Virus record (IMG/VR): IMGVR_UViG_3300044695_001206
Span: 1 to 64,000 of that record
Reading direction: 5' to 3' (one strand)
DNA length: 64,000 nt
From: a virus
The translations under genes were made by a program, and so were the position numbers. The notes under the pieces were generated by a model. That model was not told the origin of the DNA, made no database searches, and saw only the letters and a program-made list of their open reading frames with translations. Shown in pieces: positions 22,613 through 30,054 of this stretch. Within the stretch, counting starts at the first letter, position 1. The number at the start of each line of letters is the position of its first letter.

Positions 22613-23268
22613 TAAAGACTCATCATTTCAATGTAGGGTTTACCATCAACAACAACACCACAACTAATCACTGGTTTCTTAATATGGTCTTCGCCATACT
22701 TCATAGCAAGGTGCTTGCGGTCAACACCGCAGCCAACATTCATTCCGAAGAGGGAATGCATTGGGCTAACTTGCCAGTTAATTCCGGCGCAAGAGTGGTG
22801 ATGACCAGCAACCACAGAAAGACCCATACCTTTAGCAGTGTTGAAAGCAGGATACAAGCCGCCACCCCCAACACCATGATAGTAAAACACATTATCAATA
22901 GTGTAGTTCTTAACCCATTGCCAACTTGTGTTATAAATTTCATTGAAGCTCTTAATATAAAAGTCGGGAATACCAGCATCTCCTGCAAGTCGGCGCACTC
23001 TATCATCGTGATTGCCTATAGTGACAATCATGTTCTTGAAAGCAGTCTTCCATTCTTTGATGCACTCCATTGCTTGCTTATACTCAGACACAGCACCGGG
23101 ATGATCCGGGTGCTTAGTGTGGAATGAGATGCAATGGTGGTCGATCACATCCCCGATATGAACAACCTTGTCACACTTGTATTCTTTCTTGACATCCTTC
23201 ACAAACTGAAGGTAGCCATCTAGAACTGCGGGGAAGTGTGTATCCCCAATAACTAAAACTCTACTCAC
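22612..23268 (-). CDS. Calcineurin-like metallophosphoesterase
   Basis: A 218-aa protein with the full two-metal set: GDTHFP (residues 8-13), HIGDVIDHH, TIGNHDDR and AGHHHS, then GCGVDRKH. Phage members of this family include polynucleotide or cyclic-nucleotide phosphatases; the substrate cannot be told from sequence. It lies between RNA polymerase and the citrate-like gene, coupled to both by short overlaps (TAATG downstream). Confidence 0.88.
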   Translation of the reverse strand: MSRVLVIGDTHFPAVLDGYLQFVKDVKKEYKCDKVVHIGDVIDHHCISFHTKHPDHPGAVSEYKQAMECIKEWKTAFKNMIVTIGNHDDRVRRLAGDAGIPDFYIKSFNEIYNTSWQWVKNYTIDNVFYYHGVGGGGLYPAFNTAKGMGLSVVAGHHHSCAGINWQVSPMHSLFGMNVGCGVDRKHLAMKYGEDHIKKPVISCGVVVDGKPYIEMMSL

Positions 23269-23468
23269 TTATGCTTCCTTCGTTTGTAGTCTTCTTTCCA
23301 TTGCTGAGCAAGCGGAGGAAGACCATTGATTGGGGAATAGACATCAATCTTTCCATCAAAGTGATCCTTCTGTAGTTGATTCCAACTATCATAAAGATCA
23401 CCCCAACGCCAACTCTTTCCATTAAGAATTTTATTCGGTTTCCAAATCGTCTTCACTGTCACCTCCAA
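23265..23468 (-). CDS. Hypothetical protein
   Basis: A 67-aa Trp/Lys-rich protein (IWKPNKILNGKSWRWGDLYDSW), with a basic end. Its start lies within the previous ORF and its stop overlaps the phosphoesterase ATG. No family recognised. Confidence 0.6.
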   Translation of the reverse strand: MEVTVKTIWKPNKILNGKSWRWGDLYDSWNQLQKDHFDGKIDVYSPINGLPPLAQQWKEDYKRRKHK

Positions 23469-23682
23469 TAAAGATATTAATGTTCATGTTAGGCTGCGGT
23501 GGTATGTTCTTAAGTGAGAACTCCGTATATGCAGCATTTAAAAAGATATCGCTGAATGCTTCAGTTGCAAACCATAGCGACAATTTCTTACGCTTTTTCT
23601 TTGACATAGCTAAAGCAGTAAACAATTTAACAGCTTCTTCCATGTCTCCTTCACTTGTTATTCTATATACTTTATTTTTCAT
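23431..23682 (-). CDS. Hypothetical protein downstream of RNA polymerase
   Basis: An 83-aa protein with a basic centre (MSKKKRKKLSLWF) and acidic C-terminus (GGDSEDDLETE). It overlaps the RNA polymerase stop by 4 bp (ATGA-type) and the next ORF by 38 bp. No family recognised. Confidence 0.65.
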   Translation of the reverse strand: MKNKVYRITSEGDMEEAVKLFTALAMSKKKRKKLSLWFATEAFSDIFLNAAYTEFSLKNIPPQPNMNINIFIGGDSEDDLETE

Positions 23683-26129
23683 TGGAAGAAATACTTTGCT
23701 TCAAGAACATTATCAATATCAAACACGCCAACTTCAGGAGTCTCAGGCAACTCAATACCAATGTTCTTCATAAGTTCTTCTCGCATATCAGCCAGCAAAT
23801 TAGTACTGTGCATCTTATGAAACTCTTCGTTAGTGAAGGCTCTCATAAGATTTACATCTGGAGCAGGGCAACCATACGAGTCGTGAATCATACTGAACTG
23901 AGAGATACCTGAATCAATCATTCGCGTGATGGTAGACCACATATGACTTGCATCCAACGAGTGTATGTAATTTGGAGAGATAGCCAGATTAACTGAGCTT
24001 CCATCTATTGTTTCCTTATCTGGAGCACCGAAATGTAGCTCCTTCATGTCGAACAGTTTGGCTACTGATCGTCTAGTTAGTATCTCATAGTACTGGTGGA
24101 CAACCTTAAAGCCACACGGCGTAGTCCACTCAACATTCTTACCTACTTCAGAGAACATATCAGCAACAACCTTGAGCCATGCCTTGCCCTTGTTAGGCTC
24201 AATCAATGTACCCTTAAGGGCTTGGTCAATAAAGGTAGCAAGTTCCATAACTGCGCCAGCAATCTGGTCTTTACTTACCCAATCAAGATGTCCTTCAGTC
24301 TTACAGTATCTGCGAATACCGTAGAATGTAACACCATACGGATCAGTCATCACTGCTCTCTTAACTACTGAGCGATCAATGTCCCCTTCCCAATACTCAA
24401 GAAACTTGGTAGCCCACCGCCCCTTGTTGCTGTCTTCATCTTTGATAAGAACCATATTCTCAGTCATGCTATCCGCAACAAACTGATATAGATCCTGTGG
24501 TTGTTCCGTCTTGATTAGGTTAACCTTCTTGGCTAGGGCAGGGTCACGCATAAGCGCAGCCCAATGCTGTACACCATTACATGAACCATCCATCTGTACA
24601 GCAACCTGAGTCATACCATCAGTACGACAAAGATCAAACACAGCAGCAAGTCTCTGGAATGAAGGATTCTTTTTCTTTTTGTCAGATACCCATAGCTTGC
24701 GAGTTGCATAAGGATCATCATTGATCCGTCTGAACATATCCATATTGTCCTGAACCCACTTGGCTCGTTGATCGAAAGGAACTTTGTCCTGATCAAAGAG
24801 ATTAGCAACATGAACTTGTAACCAATACTTACCAGTTGGTGTCTGCTTTCGTGGTTCAGCAAACATGATAAGACCACGATCAAAGTCAGACGCTTGTGGA
24901 GACAACAGATCACATGCAGAATTAGCACGACCACGGAAGTCACAAGTAAAGATATGATAGAAGAACTTCTGTGGAATTAAATACTTGGCAAGCTGTAACC
25001 TGACAAGCATACGACCACGCAACTGCTCTTCTTTATACCAACTACTATAAGCTTCTTCCTTTTGAGCGCACCATTTTGCTTGCTCTTCCTTAGTACCATT
25101 AGCTGGATAAGGTTCAGCAAAGTCAAACGCTGAGAAGTCATACGCAGGGAGATTAGCTTCCCGTGTATTGTTCTTAAACAAAGTTTCCATTACCTCAAGA
25201 ACTCTAGTATTAATAGTCCACTCGGTATGCATCATTGCATTAAGACCATCAATTACAGTCTGCGATGGAGTACTACTTTGCTGATGTACTTTCTCATCCC
25301 ACAAAACATCCTTGAACTTTTGAACCACAGGCTTACGAACATACTGGAGAAGATTACCTCCACTGCTGGTAAGCGTATGAGCAACAGGAGGAACAATCAT
25401 AGGTCGGTACAGTAGGGCTGCTTTAGCAATAACATCTTGATGTCGCTTATGCAACTCACTAAGAATGTCATCGGTAAAGGTAACAACTACTCGTTCAGTC
25501 CAACGCTTTCCTGTATGCTTACGAATGTTCTTTAGCTGAATGATCTCAGACATCTCAGCAATACGCAACATGTGATGTCCAAAGTCTTCTCGTTGTTTCC
25601 TGTTGAAGTTCTTCTTGTTTAGCGTACCCATCTTGTAAGCAAATGCTTTGCATCGCTTAGCCGTCCACTTCTTTTGATAATGAGATTGCTTAAGCCAATC
25701 TTCTCGGAACTGTTTCTTAGCTTGCTGATAAGCAACAATCTCAATCACCATCTCAGATATTACATGAGCAATATGTTGAGCAGTAGGAAGTGGAAACAGA
25801 TCTCCTTCATACTTACGCTCCCAGAAAGATGAGTTGAACCACTCAAGAATCAAAGATCTAACTGTAATGTCAGCCATCTTTGCTGCACCTACTGCAAACA
25901 AAGGTGTTGCCCAATCAGGAGTCTTACGATTCTGAGAGATAGTATCAATCCACTGCTGATAGAATGGCGTTAGATGAATAACACAAGCATCAATTAGTGT
26001 CTGCTCTGGAATACCTTCATCGGGGTTAGCATTGTATGCGTCCCAATATTTGTTTTCCGATAGAGCAAGCATCTCTTCTTCAGAAACTATCTGGAGTGTT
26101 GTCCTCTTATCCTGCTCAGTCTTCGTCAT
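23679..26129 (-). CDS. Single-subunit phage RNA polymerase (T7 gp1-like)
   Basis: An 816-aa polymerase started at MTKTEQDKRT; an ATG 21 bp upstream is also possible. Catalytic residues match T7: D514 in QMDGSCNGVQHW (D537), K590 in RSVVKRAVM (K631) and D750 in MIHDSYG (D812). The DFRGRANSACDLLSP block and the C-terminal DIDNVLEAKYFF foot are conserved. It is about 65 residues shorter than T7 RNAP. It should read the GTTGGGGCT promoter family found in this window, which differs completely from the T7 promoter. Its N-terminus overlaps the previous acidic protein gene. Confidence 0.96.
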   Translation of the reverse strand: MTKTEQDKRTTLQIVSEEEMLALSENKYWDAYNANPDEGIPEQTLIDACVIHLTPFYQQWIDTISQNRKTPDWATPLFAVGAAKMADITVRSLILEWFNSSFWERKYEGDLFPLPTAQHIAHVISEMVIEIVAYQQAKKQFREDWLKQSHYQKKWTAKRCKAFAYKMGTLNKKNFNRKQREDFGHHMLRIAEMSEIIQLKNIRKHTGKRWTERVVVTFTDDILSELHKRHQDVIAKAALLYRPMIVPPVAHTLTSSGGNLLQYVRKPVVQKFKDVLWDEKVHQQSSTPSQTVIDGLNAMMHTEWTINTRVLEVMETLFKNNTREANLPAYDFSAFDFAEPYPANGTKEEQAKWCAQKEEAYSSWYKEEQLRGRMLVRLQLAKYLIPQKFFYHIFTCDFRGRANSACDLLSPQASDFDRGLIMFAEPRKQTPTGKYWLQVHVANLFDQDKVPFDQRAKWVQDNMDMFRRINDDPYATRKLWVSDKKKKNPSFQRLAAVFDLCRTDGMTQVAVQMDGSCNGVQHWAALMRDPALAKKVNLIKTEQPQDLYQFVADSMTENMVLIKDEDSNKGRWATKFLEYWEGDIDRSVVKRAVMTDPYGVTFYGIRRYCKTEGHLDWVSKDQIAGAVMELATFIDQALKGTLIEPNKGKAWLKVVADMFSEVGKNVEWTTPCGFKVVHQYYEILTRRSVAKLFDMKELHFGAPDKETIDGSSVNLAISPNYIHSLDASHMWSTITRMIDSGISQFSMIHDSYGCPAPDVNLMRAFTNEEFHKMHSTNLLADMREELMKNIGIELPETPEVGVFDIDNVLEAKYFFQ

Positions 26130-26319
26130 CCGATTCCATAGTATCGTCAAGCATAACCTCCCCTTTTTGCTGTGCGTCTACATATTTCTGACATGAAGGA
26201 CAAAGCATTTCATATGGATCTCTTGATCTCAAACAATCACACACATATCCGTGATCTTCAGAATAACCATACGCATTACGATGAATCCTGCGACCATCTT
26301 CATCATAATCATACCACAT
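26116..26319 (-). CDS. Small acidic zinc-finger-like protein
   Basis: A 67-aa protein with CDC and CPSC cysteine pairs about 12 residues apart, fitting one zinc site, and an acidic tail (DDTMESDDED). GGAGAAAC lies ahead of the ATG. It sits between the DUF932 gene and RNA polymerase, overlapping the latter. Possibly a regulator of host or phage transcription; inference only. Confidence 0.65.
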   Translation of the reverse strand: MWYDYDEDGRRIHRNAYGYSEDHGYVCDCLRSRDPYEMLCPSCQKYVDAQQKGEVMLDDTMESDDED

Positions 26320-26329
26320 ATGTTTCTCC

Positions 26330-27310
26330 TTAAGCGAAAGTAAGAGCGTACTTCATCACATCAATAGTAGCATCCTGATTCTTACCAAGCAAGTTATTAT
26401 AAGCAGCCGACTCAAAGGTAGGCTTCTTACCACGGGCAGGAATACGATGCTGCAATTCCTTAGTCACAGCATTAGCAACAAGCCACATATTGGCAGTACT
26501 ATTAAGAGACTGCCGCTCACTATCAAAGGTATCAGACCACTTAGCAATAGTGGTAGTAGCCTTGAGGTAGTTGGTATACTCACTCTCAGTTTGAGGATTA
26601 GTAACAATAGGAGTCTCAAGCATACCCCAGACATCCATCCAGAACTTCTGAATGTCAGCCTTGGTAAGTTCCTTACGGACAAGAGTAGACACCTTCTCTT
26701 CAAACAACTTACCAGTCTGCTGATAGAACTTAAGAGCATCAGCCATAGCTTGCTGCTTCTTCTTGATATCACCAGTATGAGTAATGCGGAAAGCCTTCTT
26801 ATAACCAGATGCCATAGCCATACTCAAAGTATTCTGACAAACAATGCGAATACTAGTAGGCATAACAGATTGAGCAAGAGTACCATCATGGCTGTTAATA
26901 AAAGCCATGTACTTTTCAATAGGATCGTTGCTGCTAGCACCATCCATAGTTCCTGTATTACAGAGAACAACAAGACGGCGACCACCATTCATTGACAGAG
27001 CAGATTCAACCTTGATGTCAGCACCAAGATTGTATGCCATATCAAACACCTCACTATTCTGAATCACCTGATAATCAGGAGACTGGATAGAAAGAATAGT
27101 GTTGTTGTCATCACGAATAATCGCGTTGTAATCATCAGACTGAGCATCGCCAGCATACACAGAACTAGTCTTAGAAACAGTCCAGTTAAGACCAGAAATT
27201 TCCATAGCATCGGTGGGACTCATATCATTCTGAATAACAATACCAAGTCCGTGCCAAGCAGCCTTCTTGTTAAAGACCGCGCCATCAGTTTCCGTAATAT
27301 TGTGAGCCAT
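26330..27310 (-). CDS. DUF932 protein
   Basis: A 326-aa protein with the DUF932 layout: an N-terminal WHGLGIVI segment, then SPDYQVIQNSEVFDM, VVLCNTG and SIRIVCQNTLSMAM. DUF932 proteins are common on phages and plasmids, and are often among the first genes expressed; a DNA-handling role has been proposed but not shown. AAGGAAAC precedes the ATG. Confidence 0.88.
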   Translation of the reverse strand: MAHNITETDGAVFNKKAAWHGLGIVIQNDMSPTDAMEISGLNWTVSKTSSVYAGDAQSDDYNAIIRDDNNTILSIQSPDYQVIQNSEVFDMAYNLGADIKVESALSMNGGRRLVVLCNTGTMDGASSNDPIEKYMAFINSHDGTLAQSVMPTSIRIVCQNTLSMAMASGYKKAFRITHTGDIKKKQQAMADALKFYQQTGKLFEEKVSTLVRKELTKADIQKFWMDVWGMLETPIVTNPQTESEYTNYLKATTTIAKWSDTFDSERQSLNSTANMWLVANAVTKELQHRIPARGKKPTFESAAYNNLLGKNQDATIDVMKYALTFA

Positions 27311-27327
27311 TAGTTTCCTTAATAGGG

Positions 27328-27477
27328 TTACTCTTCGTTTTCATAGCGACCATGACGATCATTGTCGCGCACTTTACTTCGTCTATATGGATCAAGCTTT
27401 GGCTTAATCCGCTCCACTTCTTTGTGCTTCTGCTTCTCTTCCAGCCGCTTCTTTCTTTTCTCTCTGTCTTCGCTCAT
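27328..27477 (-). CDS. Small highly charged protein
   Basis: A 49-aa ORF from MSEDREKRKK, nearly all Lys, Arg, Glu and Asp (KRLEEKQKHKEVERIK, then RRSKVRDNDRHG). It overlaps the 3' end of the upstream gene by 74 bp and lacks a clear ribosome site, so it is uncertain, although it fills the only free space before DUF932. Confidence 0.45.
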   Translation of the reverse strand: MSEDREKRKKRLEEKQKHKEVERIKPKLDPYRRSKVRDNDRHGRYENEE

Positions 27478-27712
27478 AAGTACTAGTTGCTTCCCAAATA
27501 ATAAGTGCAAGTTGCTTCAGATCATCATAAGTAATTCGCTGCGTAGTTGCAGTAATACCATTATAATCATTCTTAATCAGATTAAAAGTAAAAGCATCCT
27601 TTTGATTAAGAGAACTACTCGAAAAATCAGTATAAGTAATATCCATGATAGAGATAATACTATAATTATCTGGGCGTTCTCCAACAGTTTTTGTATACGA
27701 GTTATTAATCAC
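27404..27712 (-). CDS. Hypothetical early protein
   Basis: A 102-aa protein with a beta-rich first half and a long C-terminal charged helix (EATSTYERRQREKKEAAGRE). It starts in a 4-bp ATGA-type overlap with the upstream ORF. No family recognised. Confidence 0.65.
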   Translation of the reverse strand: MINNSYTKTVGERPDNYSIISIMDITYTDFSSSSLNQKDAFTFNLIKNDYNGITATTQRITYDDLKQLALIIWEATSTYERRQREKKEAAGREAEAQRSGAD

Positions 27713-27999
27713 TTGTACCTTTCAGAATCTAGTGGATTGACAAACATAATCTTAGTAATGCAACCAATAGGAATGCAGTTAACATCAGAAACAATAGTCT
27801 TAGCATCATCCCATGTTGCAACGATAGTAATATACTCTTCAGTCATCTCAAGAACACGACCAATTGATATGCAAGAGTGTGGGCGCATATCCATAATATC
27901 ATTGCGCTCCATCCATGAGTCAGAATATCCTGCAATATCTTCCCAATAAATATAGACATCGTGGTCTATAAATTTCTCAAGCATTTCATCGTACTTCAT
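27709..27999 (-). CDS. Hypothetical early protein
   Basis: A 96-aa protein, acidic N-terminal half (VYIYWEDIAGYSDSW) and beta-rich C-terminus (GRVLEMTEEYITIVATWDD), compatible with a small barrel fold. It is adjacent to its upstream neighbour without a gap and overlaps the next start. No family recognised. Confidence 0.65.
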   Translation of the reverse strand: MKYDEMLEKFIDHDVYIYWEDIAGYSDSWMERNDIMDMRPHSCISIGRVLEMTEEYITIVATWDDAKTIVSDVNCIPIGCITKIMFVNPLDSERYK

Positions 28000-28344
28000 T
28001 TACCACCATCCGATAACTGTTCCATTATTTTCCTTTACGATTGTAAACCACATTAGTAGAGCAGCAATCTCATCATAACTAAAGCCATCATAGTCAGTCT
28101 TTTTAGATTGATTGTTATTGATATCCATCAGGTACACTTGAAGTTTAGTAATGATACGCTGAAGTTCATTTGGTTTAAGTTTGTCTTGATAAAGATTGAC
28201 ATCACAAATCTCATCAATTAGACTGGCATATGCCTTACCGCGAATGCTAGACTTACCATCAGTAAACATACTACCGCACAACAGAGGGGGGATATGTTCA
28301 AACTTCTTAGGATCAACACCATGCGCAAACAAATCAAGTCCCAT
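28000..28344 (-). CDS. Hypothetical early protein (MGLDLFAHG family)
   Basis: A 114-aa protein beginning MGLDLFAHGVDP, a start seen in a family of small phage and bacterial proteins of unknown function; the middle has SSIRGKAYASLIDEI and the end FTIVKENNGTVIGWW. GAAAGGAT lies ahead. It is the first gene after the tRNA cluster. Confidence 0.7.
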   Translation of the reverse strand: MGLDLFAHGVDPKKFEHIPPLLCGSMFTDGKSSIRGKAYASLIDEICDVNLYQDKLKPNELQRIITKLQVYLMDINNNQSKKTDYDGFSYDEIAALLMWFTIVKENNGTVIGWW

Positions 28345-28363
28345 TATAATCCTTTCTATGTAA

Positions 28364-28436
28364 TGGGTCGGGAGAGACTTGAACTCTCAACCAATTGATT
28401 AAAAGTCAACTGCTCTACCTATTGAGCTACCAACCC
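28364..28436 (-). tRNA. tRNA-Lys (anticodon TTT)
   Basis: 73-nt class I cloverleaf: acceptor GGGTTGG/CCGACCC, D arm with GCTC..GAGC, anticodon loop CTTTTAA, T stem GAGAG/CTCTC with loop TTCAAGT, discriminator A; no CCA encoded. It reads AAA and AAG codons, abundant in this AT-rich genome. Confidence 0.95.
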
Positions 28437-28440
28437 GAAA

Positions 28441-28513
28441 TAGCACTGGTGGGAGTCGAACCCACACTTTGTCGATTTTGAGTCGATTGTCTCTGCCTTT
28501 GGACTACAGTGCC
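28441..28513 (-). tRNA. tRNA with anticodon CAA (Leu) on a class I body
   Basis: 73-nt cloverleaf: acceptor GGCACTG/CAGTGCT (first pair G-U), D arm GTC..GAC, anticodon stem ATCGA/TCGAC with an A-C mismatch at the first pair, loop CTCAAAA, T stem GTGGG/CCCAC, discriminator A. CAA reads the Leu codon TTG, but the variable loop is only 5 nt (AAAGT), whereas bacterial Leu tRNAs have a long variable arm. Charging identity is therefore uncertain. Confidence 0.8.
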
Positions 28514-28520
28514 ATAAAGA

Positions 28521-28564
28521 TTCTATGTACCTTGGCGGGTTCAAAGTCCGCTGTATACATAGAA
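28521..28564 (-). other. tRNA-like hairpin between tRNA genes
   Basis: A 44-nt element with a perfect 9-bp outer inverted repeat (TTCTATGTA/TACATAGAA) and an inner 5-bp stem GCGGR/..CCGC around a 7-nt loop. On the minus strand the inner arm looks like an anticodon arm with loop CTTTGAA (TTG, Gln); on the plus strand it looks like a T arm with loop TTCAAAG. D and T arms are missing, so it is not a normal tRNA: a deletion remnant or a processing structure. Confidence 0.5.
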
Positions 28565-28597
28565 CCCGTAAGAAAAATGTCATACTATTTCTTACAA

Positions 28598-28671
28598 CAT
28601 CCCTGACAGGGATTGAACCTGTAGCCTATGACTTAGAAGGTCATTGCTCTATCCAATTGAGCTACAGGGAT
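28598..28671 (-). tRNA. tRNA-Arg (anticodon TCT)
   Basis: 74-nt perfect class I cloverleaf: acceptor ATCCCTG/CAGGGAT, D stem GCTC/GAGC, anticodon stem ATGAC/GTCAT with loop CTTCTAA, T stem ACAGG/CCTGT, discriminator G, no CCA. It reads AGA and AGG, rare in many hosts. Confidence 0.95.
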
Positions 28672-28676
28672 AAACA

Positions 28677-28752
28677 TGGAAGGGGCGGGAATTGCACCCA
28701 CATATTCACGCTTATAAGGCATGCGCTCTATCTACTTTTCAGCCACCCTTCC
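28677..28752 (-). tRNA. tRNA-Ile (anticodon TAT)
   Basis: 76-nt cloverleaf: acceptor GGAAGGG/CCCTTCC, D stem GCT/AGC, anticodon stem CATGC/GCGTG with loop CTTATAA, T stem GTGGG/CCCGC with an unusual loop TGCAATT, discriminator A. It reads the rare Ile codon ATA directly, without needing lysidine modification. The T-loop change TTC to TGC is odd but keeps the fold. Confidence 0.85.
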
Positions 28753-28758
28753 TAATAA

Positions 28759-29001
28759 TTACTTAAACAAGTGGCAAGTACCCATCTTACGGCAGTTATC
28801 CTTGAGAATATTGTAAGCAATCTTTGCTTCAGAACTAGTCTTAAGGAAAGCAATCTCATCCTTCTGCTTATCAAGATTAGACTTTAGAATATTAATCTGT
28901 TCTTGCAAAAAGTCAATACGATTTTGATTCTTAAGATTATAGATAAACAGATAAGTCATAGGAGCAAAGATAGCAAGTGCTCCAATAAGTCCATAGATCA
29001 T
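28759..29001 (-). CDS. Membrane-anchored coiled-coil protein
   Basis: An 80-aa protein: residues 2-22 form one transmembrane helix (YGLIGALAIFAPMTYLFIY), followed by a coiled coil (IDFLQEQINILKSNLDKQKDE). The layout is spanin-like, but the early location suggests host membrane interaction or exclusion. Located just upstream of the tRNA genes. Confidence 0.65.
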   Translation of the reverse strand: MIYGLIGALAIFAPMTYLFIYNLKNQNRIDFLQEQINILKSNLDKQKDEIAFLKTSSEAKIAYNILKDNCRKMGTCHLFK

Positions 29002-29014
29002 TTAAAATCCTTTC

Positions 29015-29254
29015 TTAGTCTTCATCATCTTCTTCGTGAGGCAACTCTTCCCACTCATCATCATCATCACTACCAAGAATGTCTTCAGTAAGCCACTCAT
29101 CAGGAACCAAGTCCATGAAGTACTCACCAATAGACTCTTCCATACAATTTATCCACTCAATTAGATCCTTGTTAGGAATCTTGGTGTAATCAATACGATG
29201 GGCATTCAACCAATCCATCCAATAATTCAGAGTATTATCCTGATTAGATTCCAT
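29015..29254 (-). CDS. Acidic early protein
   Basis: A 79-aa protein with a Trp-rich helical first half (YWMDWLNAHRIDY) and a strongly acidic tail (GSDDDDEWEELPHEEDDED). Acidic early proteins of T7-like phages often mimic DNA and inhibit host nucleases or RNA polymerase; that role is only inference here. Starts within a 1-bp overlap of the upstream stop. Confidence 0.65.
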   Translation of the reverse strand: MESNQDNTLNYWMDWLNAHRIDYTKIPNKDLIEWINCMEESIGEYFMDLVPDEWLTEDILGSDDDDEWEELPHEEDDED

Positions 29255-29502
29255 TAGTCAACCTCAACCCGAAGAGAAATACTGCTGACATGATCAGCAA
29301 CAATTTCAGTAAGCTTATCCTTGATAATATCATCGAGTGTATACATAAAGTCCTGACTCTCAAGATAATCCTGAACACAGCGTTCTAACTTATTGTGAAT
29401 ACTTGTCTCAATATTCTTGATAAGTTCAGCAGCAATAGCATCACTAAGAGCAGACAATGATTCCGACAAAACAGATTTAGTAGTAGTCATAGTAGTTTCC
29501 AT
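29254..29502 (-). CDS. Hypothetical early protein
   Basis: An 82-aa helical protein (SESLSALSDAIAAELIKNIE, then KLERCVQDYLES) with alternate ATGs at residues 1 and 5. Its TAATG-type junction with the acidic protein implies coupling. No family recognised. Confidence 0.6.
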   Translation of the reverse strand: METTMTTTKSVLSESLSALSDAIAAELIKNIETSIHNKLERCVQDYLESQDFMYTLDDIIKDKLTEIVADHVSSISLRVEVD

Positions 29503-29520
29503 TAGTAGTAACTTTCAAGT

Positions 29521-29754
29521 TTAATCACTCTCTTCATCTGGCTCCCCTCCAAAGGGATCACAGTTATAGATGGCATAGTCAATTACATAATTGACAAGAG
29601 AACTGTAATCAATACTATCATTATCATAATCAATGACATCAACATTACAGATTGTCCAGTTACTATGGTTATCCATAGTCCACATAACCTCAAACTCTAC
29701 ATCAACTTCACCATAGTTAGTATCAATTTTTTTATTGTGTTTATTGATTCTCAT
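29521..29754 (-). CDS. Hypothetical early protein after promoter 3
   Basis: A 77-aa acidic protein (DVEFEVMWTMDNHSNWTI, ending DPFGGEPDEESD). It is the first gene after candidate promoter 3, with AGGGAGACC ahead of the ATG. No family recognised. Confidence 0.65.
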   Translation of the reverse strand: MRINKHNKKIDTNYGEVDVEFEVMWTMDNHSNWTICNVDVIDYDNDSIDYSSLVNYVIDYAIYNCDPFGGEPDEESD

Positions 29755-29957
29755 TTAGGGTCTCCCTGTAGTACTGTATCAGTAGCCCCAACCATTCGGC
29801 ATAGGGCGGAAAGTGCGACATCGGGAGTTTCACCCACCGTTTTCACCGCCCATACAGGGCGGTCGTATGACATTATTGAAACCACATGCACCATATTTTC
29901 GTGCATTTGAATAGCCTTCACTTGAATCTGTGTACCATTTACCAAAGAGATTTGCAT
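29751..29957 (-). CDS. Overlapping ORF, questionable (PDVALSALCRMVG)
   Basis: Up to 102 codons are open; I take MQISLVNGTQ as start because AAGGAG abuts it. The C-terminus GETPDVALSALCRMVGA resembles the helix of small phage ABA-sandwich proteins, so it may be real, or may be joined by frameshift to the ORF at 29830. It crosses promoter 3 and overlaps the 30054 gene in another frame. Confidence 0.4.
   Translation of the reverse strand: MQISLVNGTQIQVKAIQMHENMVHVVSIMSYDRPVWAVKTVGETPDVALSALCRMVGATDTVLQGDPK
29781..29799 (-). promoter_or_regulatory. Candidate phage RNA polymerase promoter 3
   Basis: The minus strand reads CCGAATGGTTGGGGCTACT, matching promoters 1, 2 and 4. It lies 25-45 bp ahead of the 77-aa gene start and would drive that gene, the tRNAs, DUF932 and RNA polymerase itself in a feedback loop. 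It also overlaps the C-terminal codons of a questionable ORF. Confidence 0.75.
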
Positions 29958-30054
29958 CTCCTTGATCTCTGAACCCAGAGATTTGCTGACCATCGACATA
30001 CACTGCATACCACACTCCATCATAGTCATATTCTTTCTGTATATTATACAGCAT
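29830..30054 (-). CDS. Hypothetical early protein (VWYAVYVDGQQISGF)
   Basis: A 74-aa protein from MLYNIQKEYD, with AGGAAT ahead; an ATG at 30072 would add six residues. The sequence VWYAVYVDGQQISGFRDQGD reads as a genuine beta-rich domain and the codon usage is like neighbours. It overlaps the kinase-like stop upstream and, out of frame, the ORF at 29751-29957. Confidence 0.6.
   Translation of the reverse strand: MLYNIQKEYDYDGVWYAVYVDGQQISGFRDQGDANLFGKWYTDSSEGYSNARKYGACGFNNVIRPPCMGGENGG

Noticed and set aside
28364-28752. tRNA cluster as a prophage attachment site
   Set aside because: No integrase, no repeated half-tRNA and intact tRNA genes lying in the early region; these are ordinary phage tRNAs.
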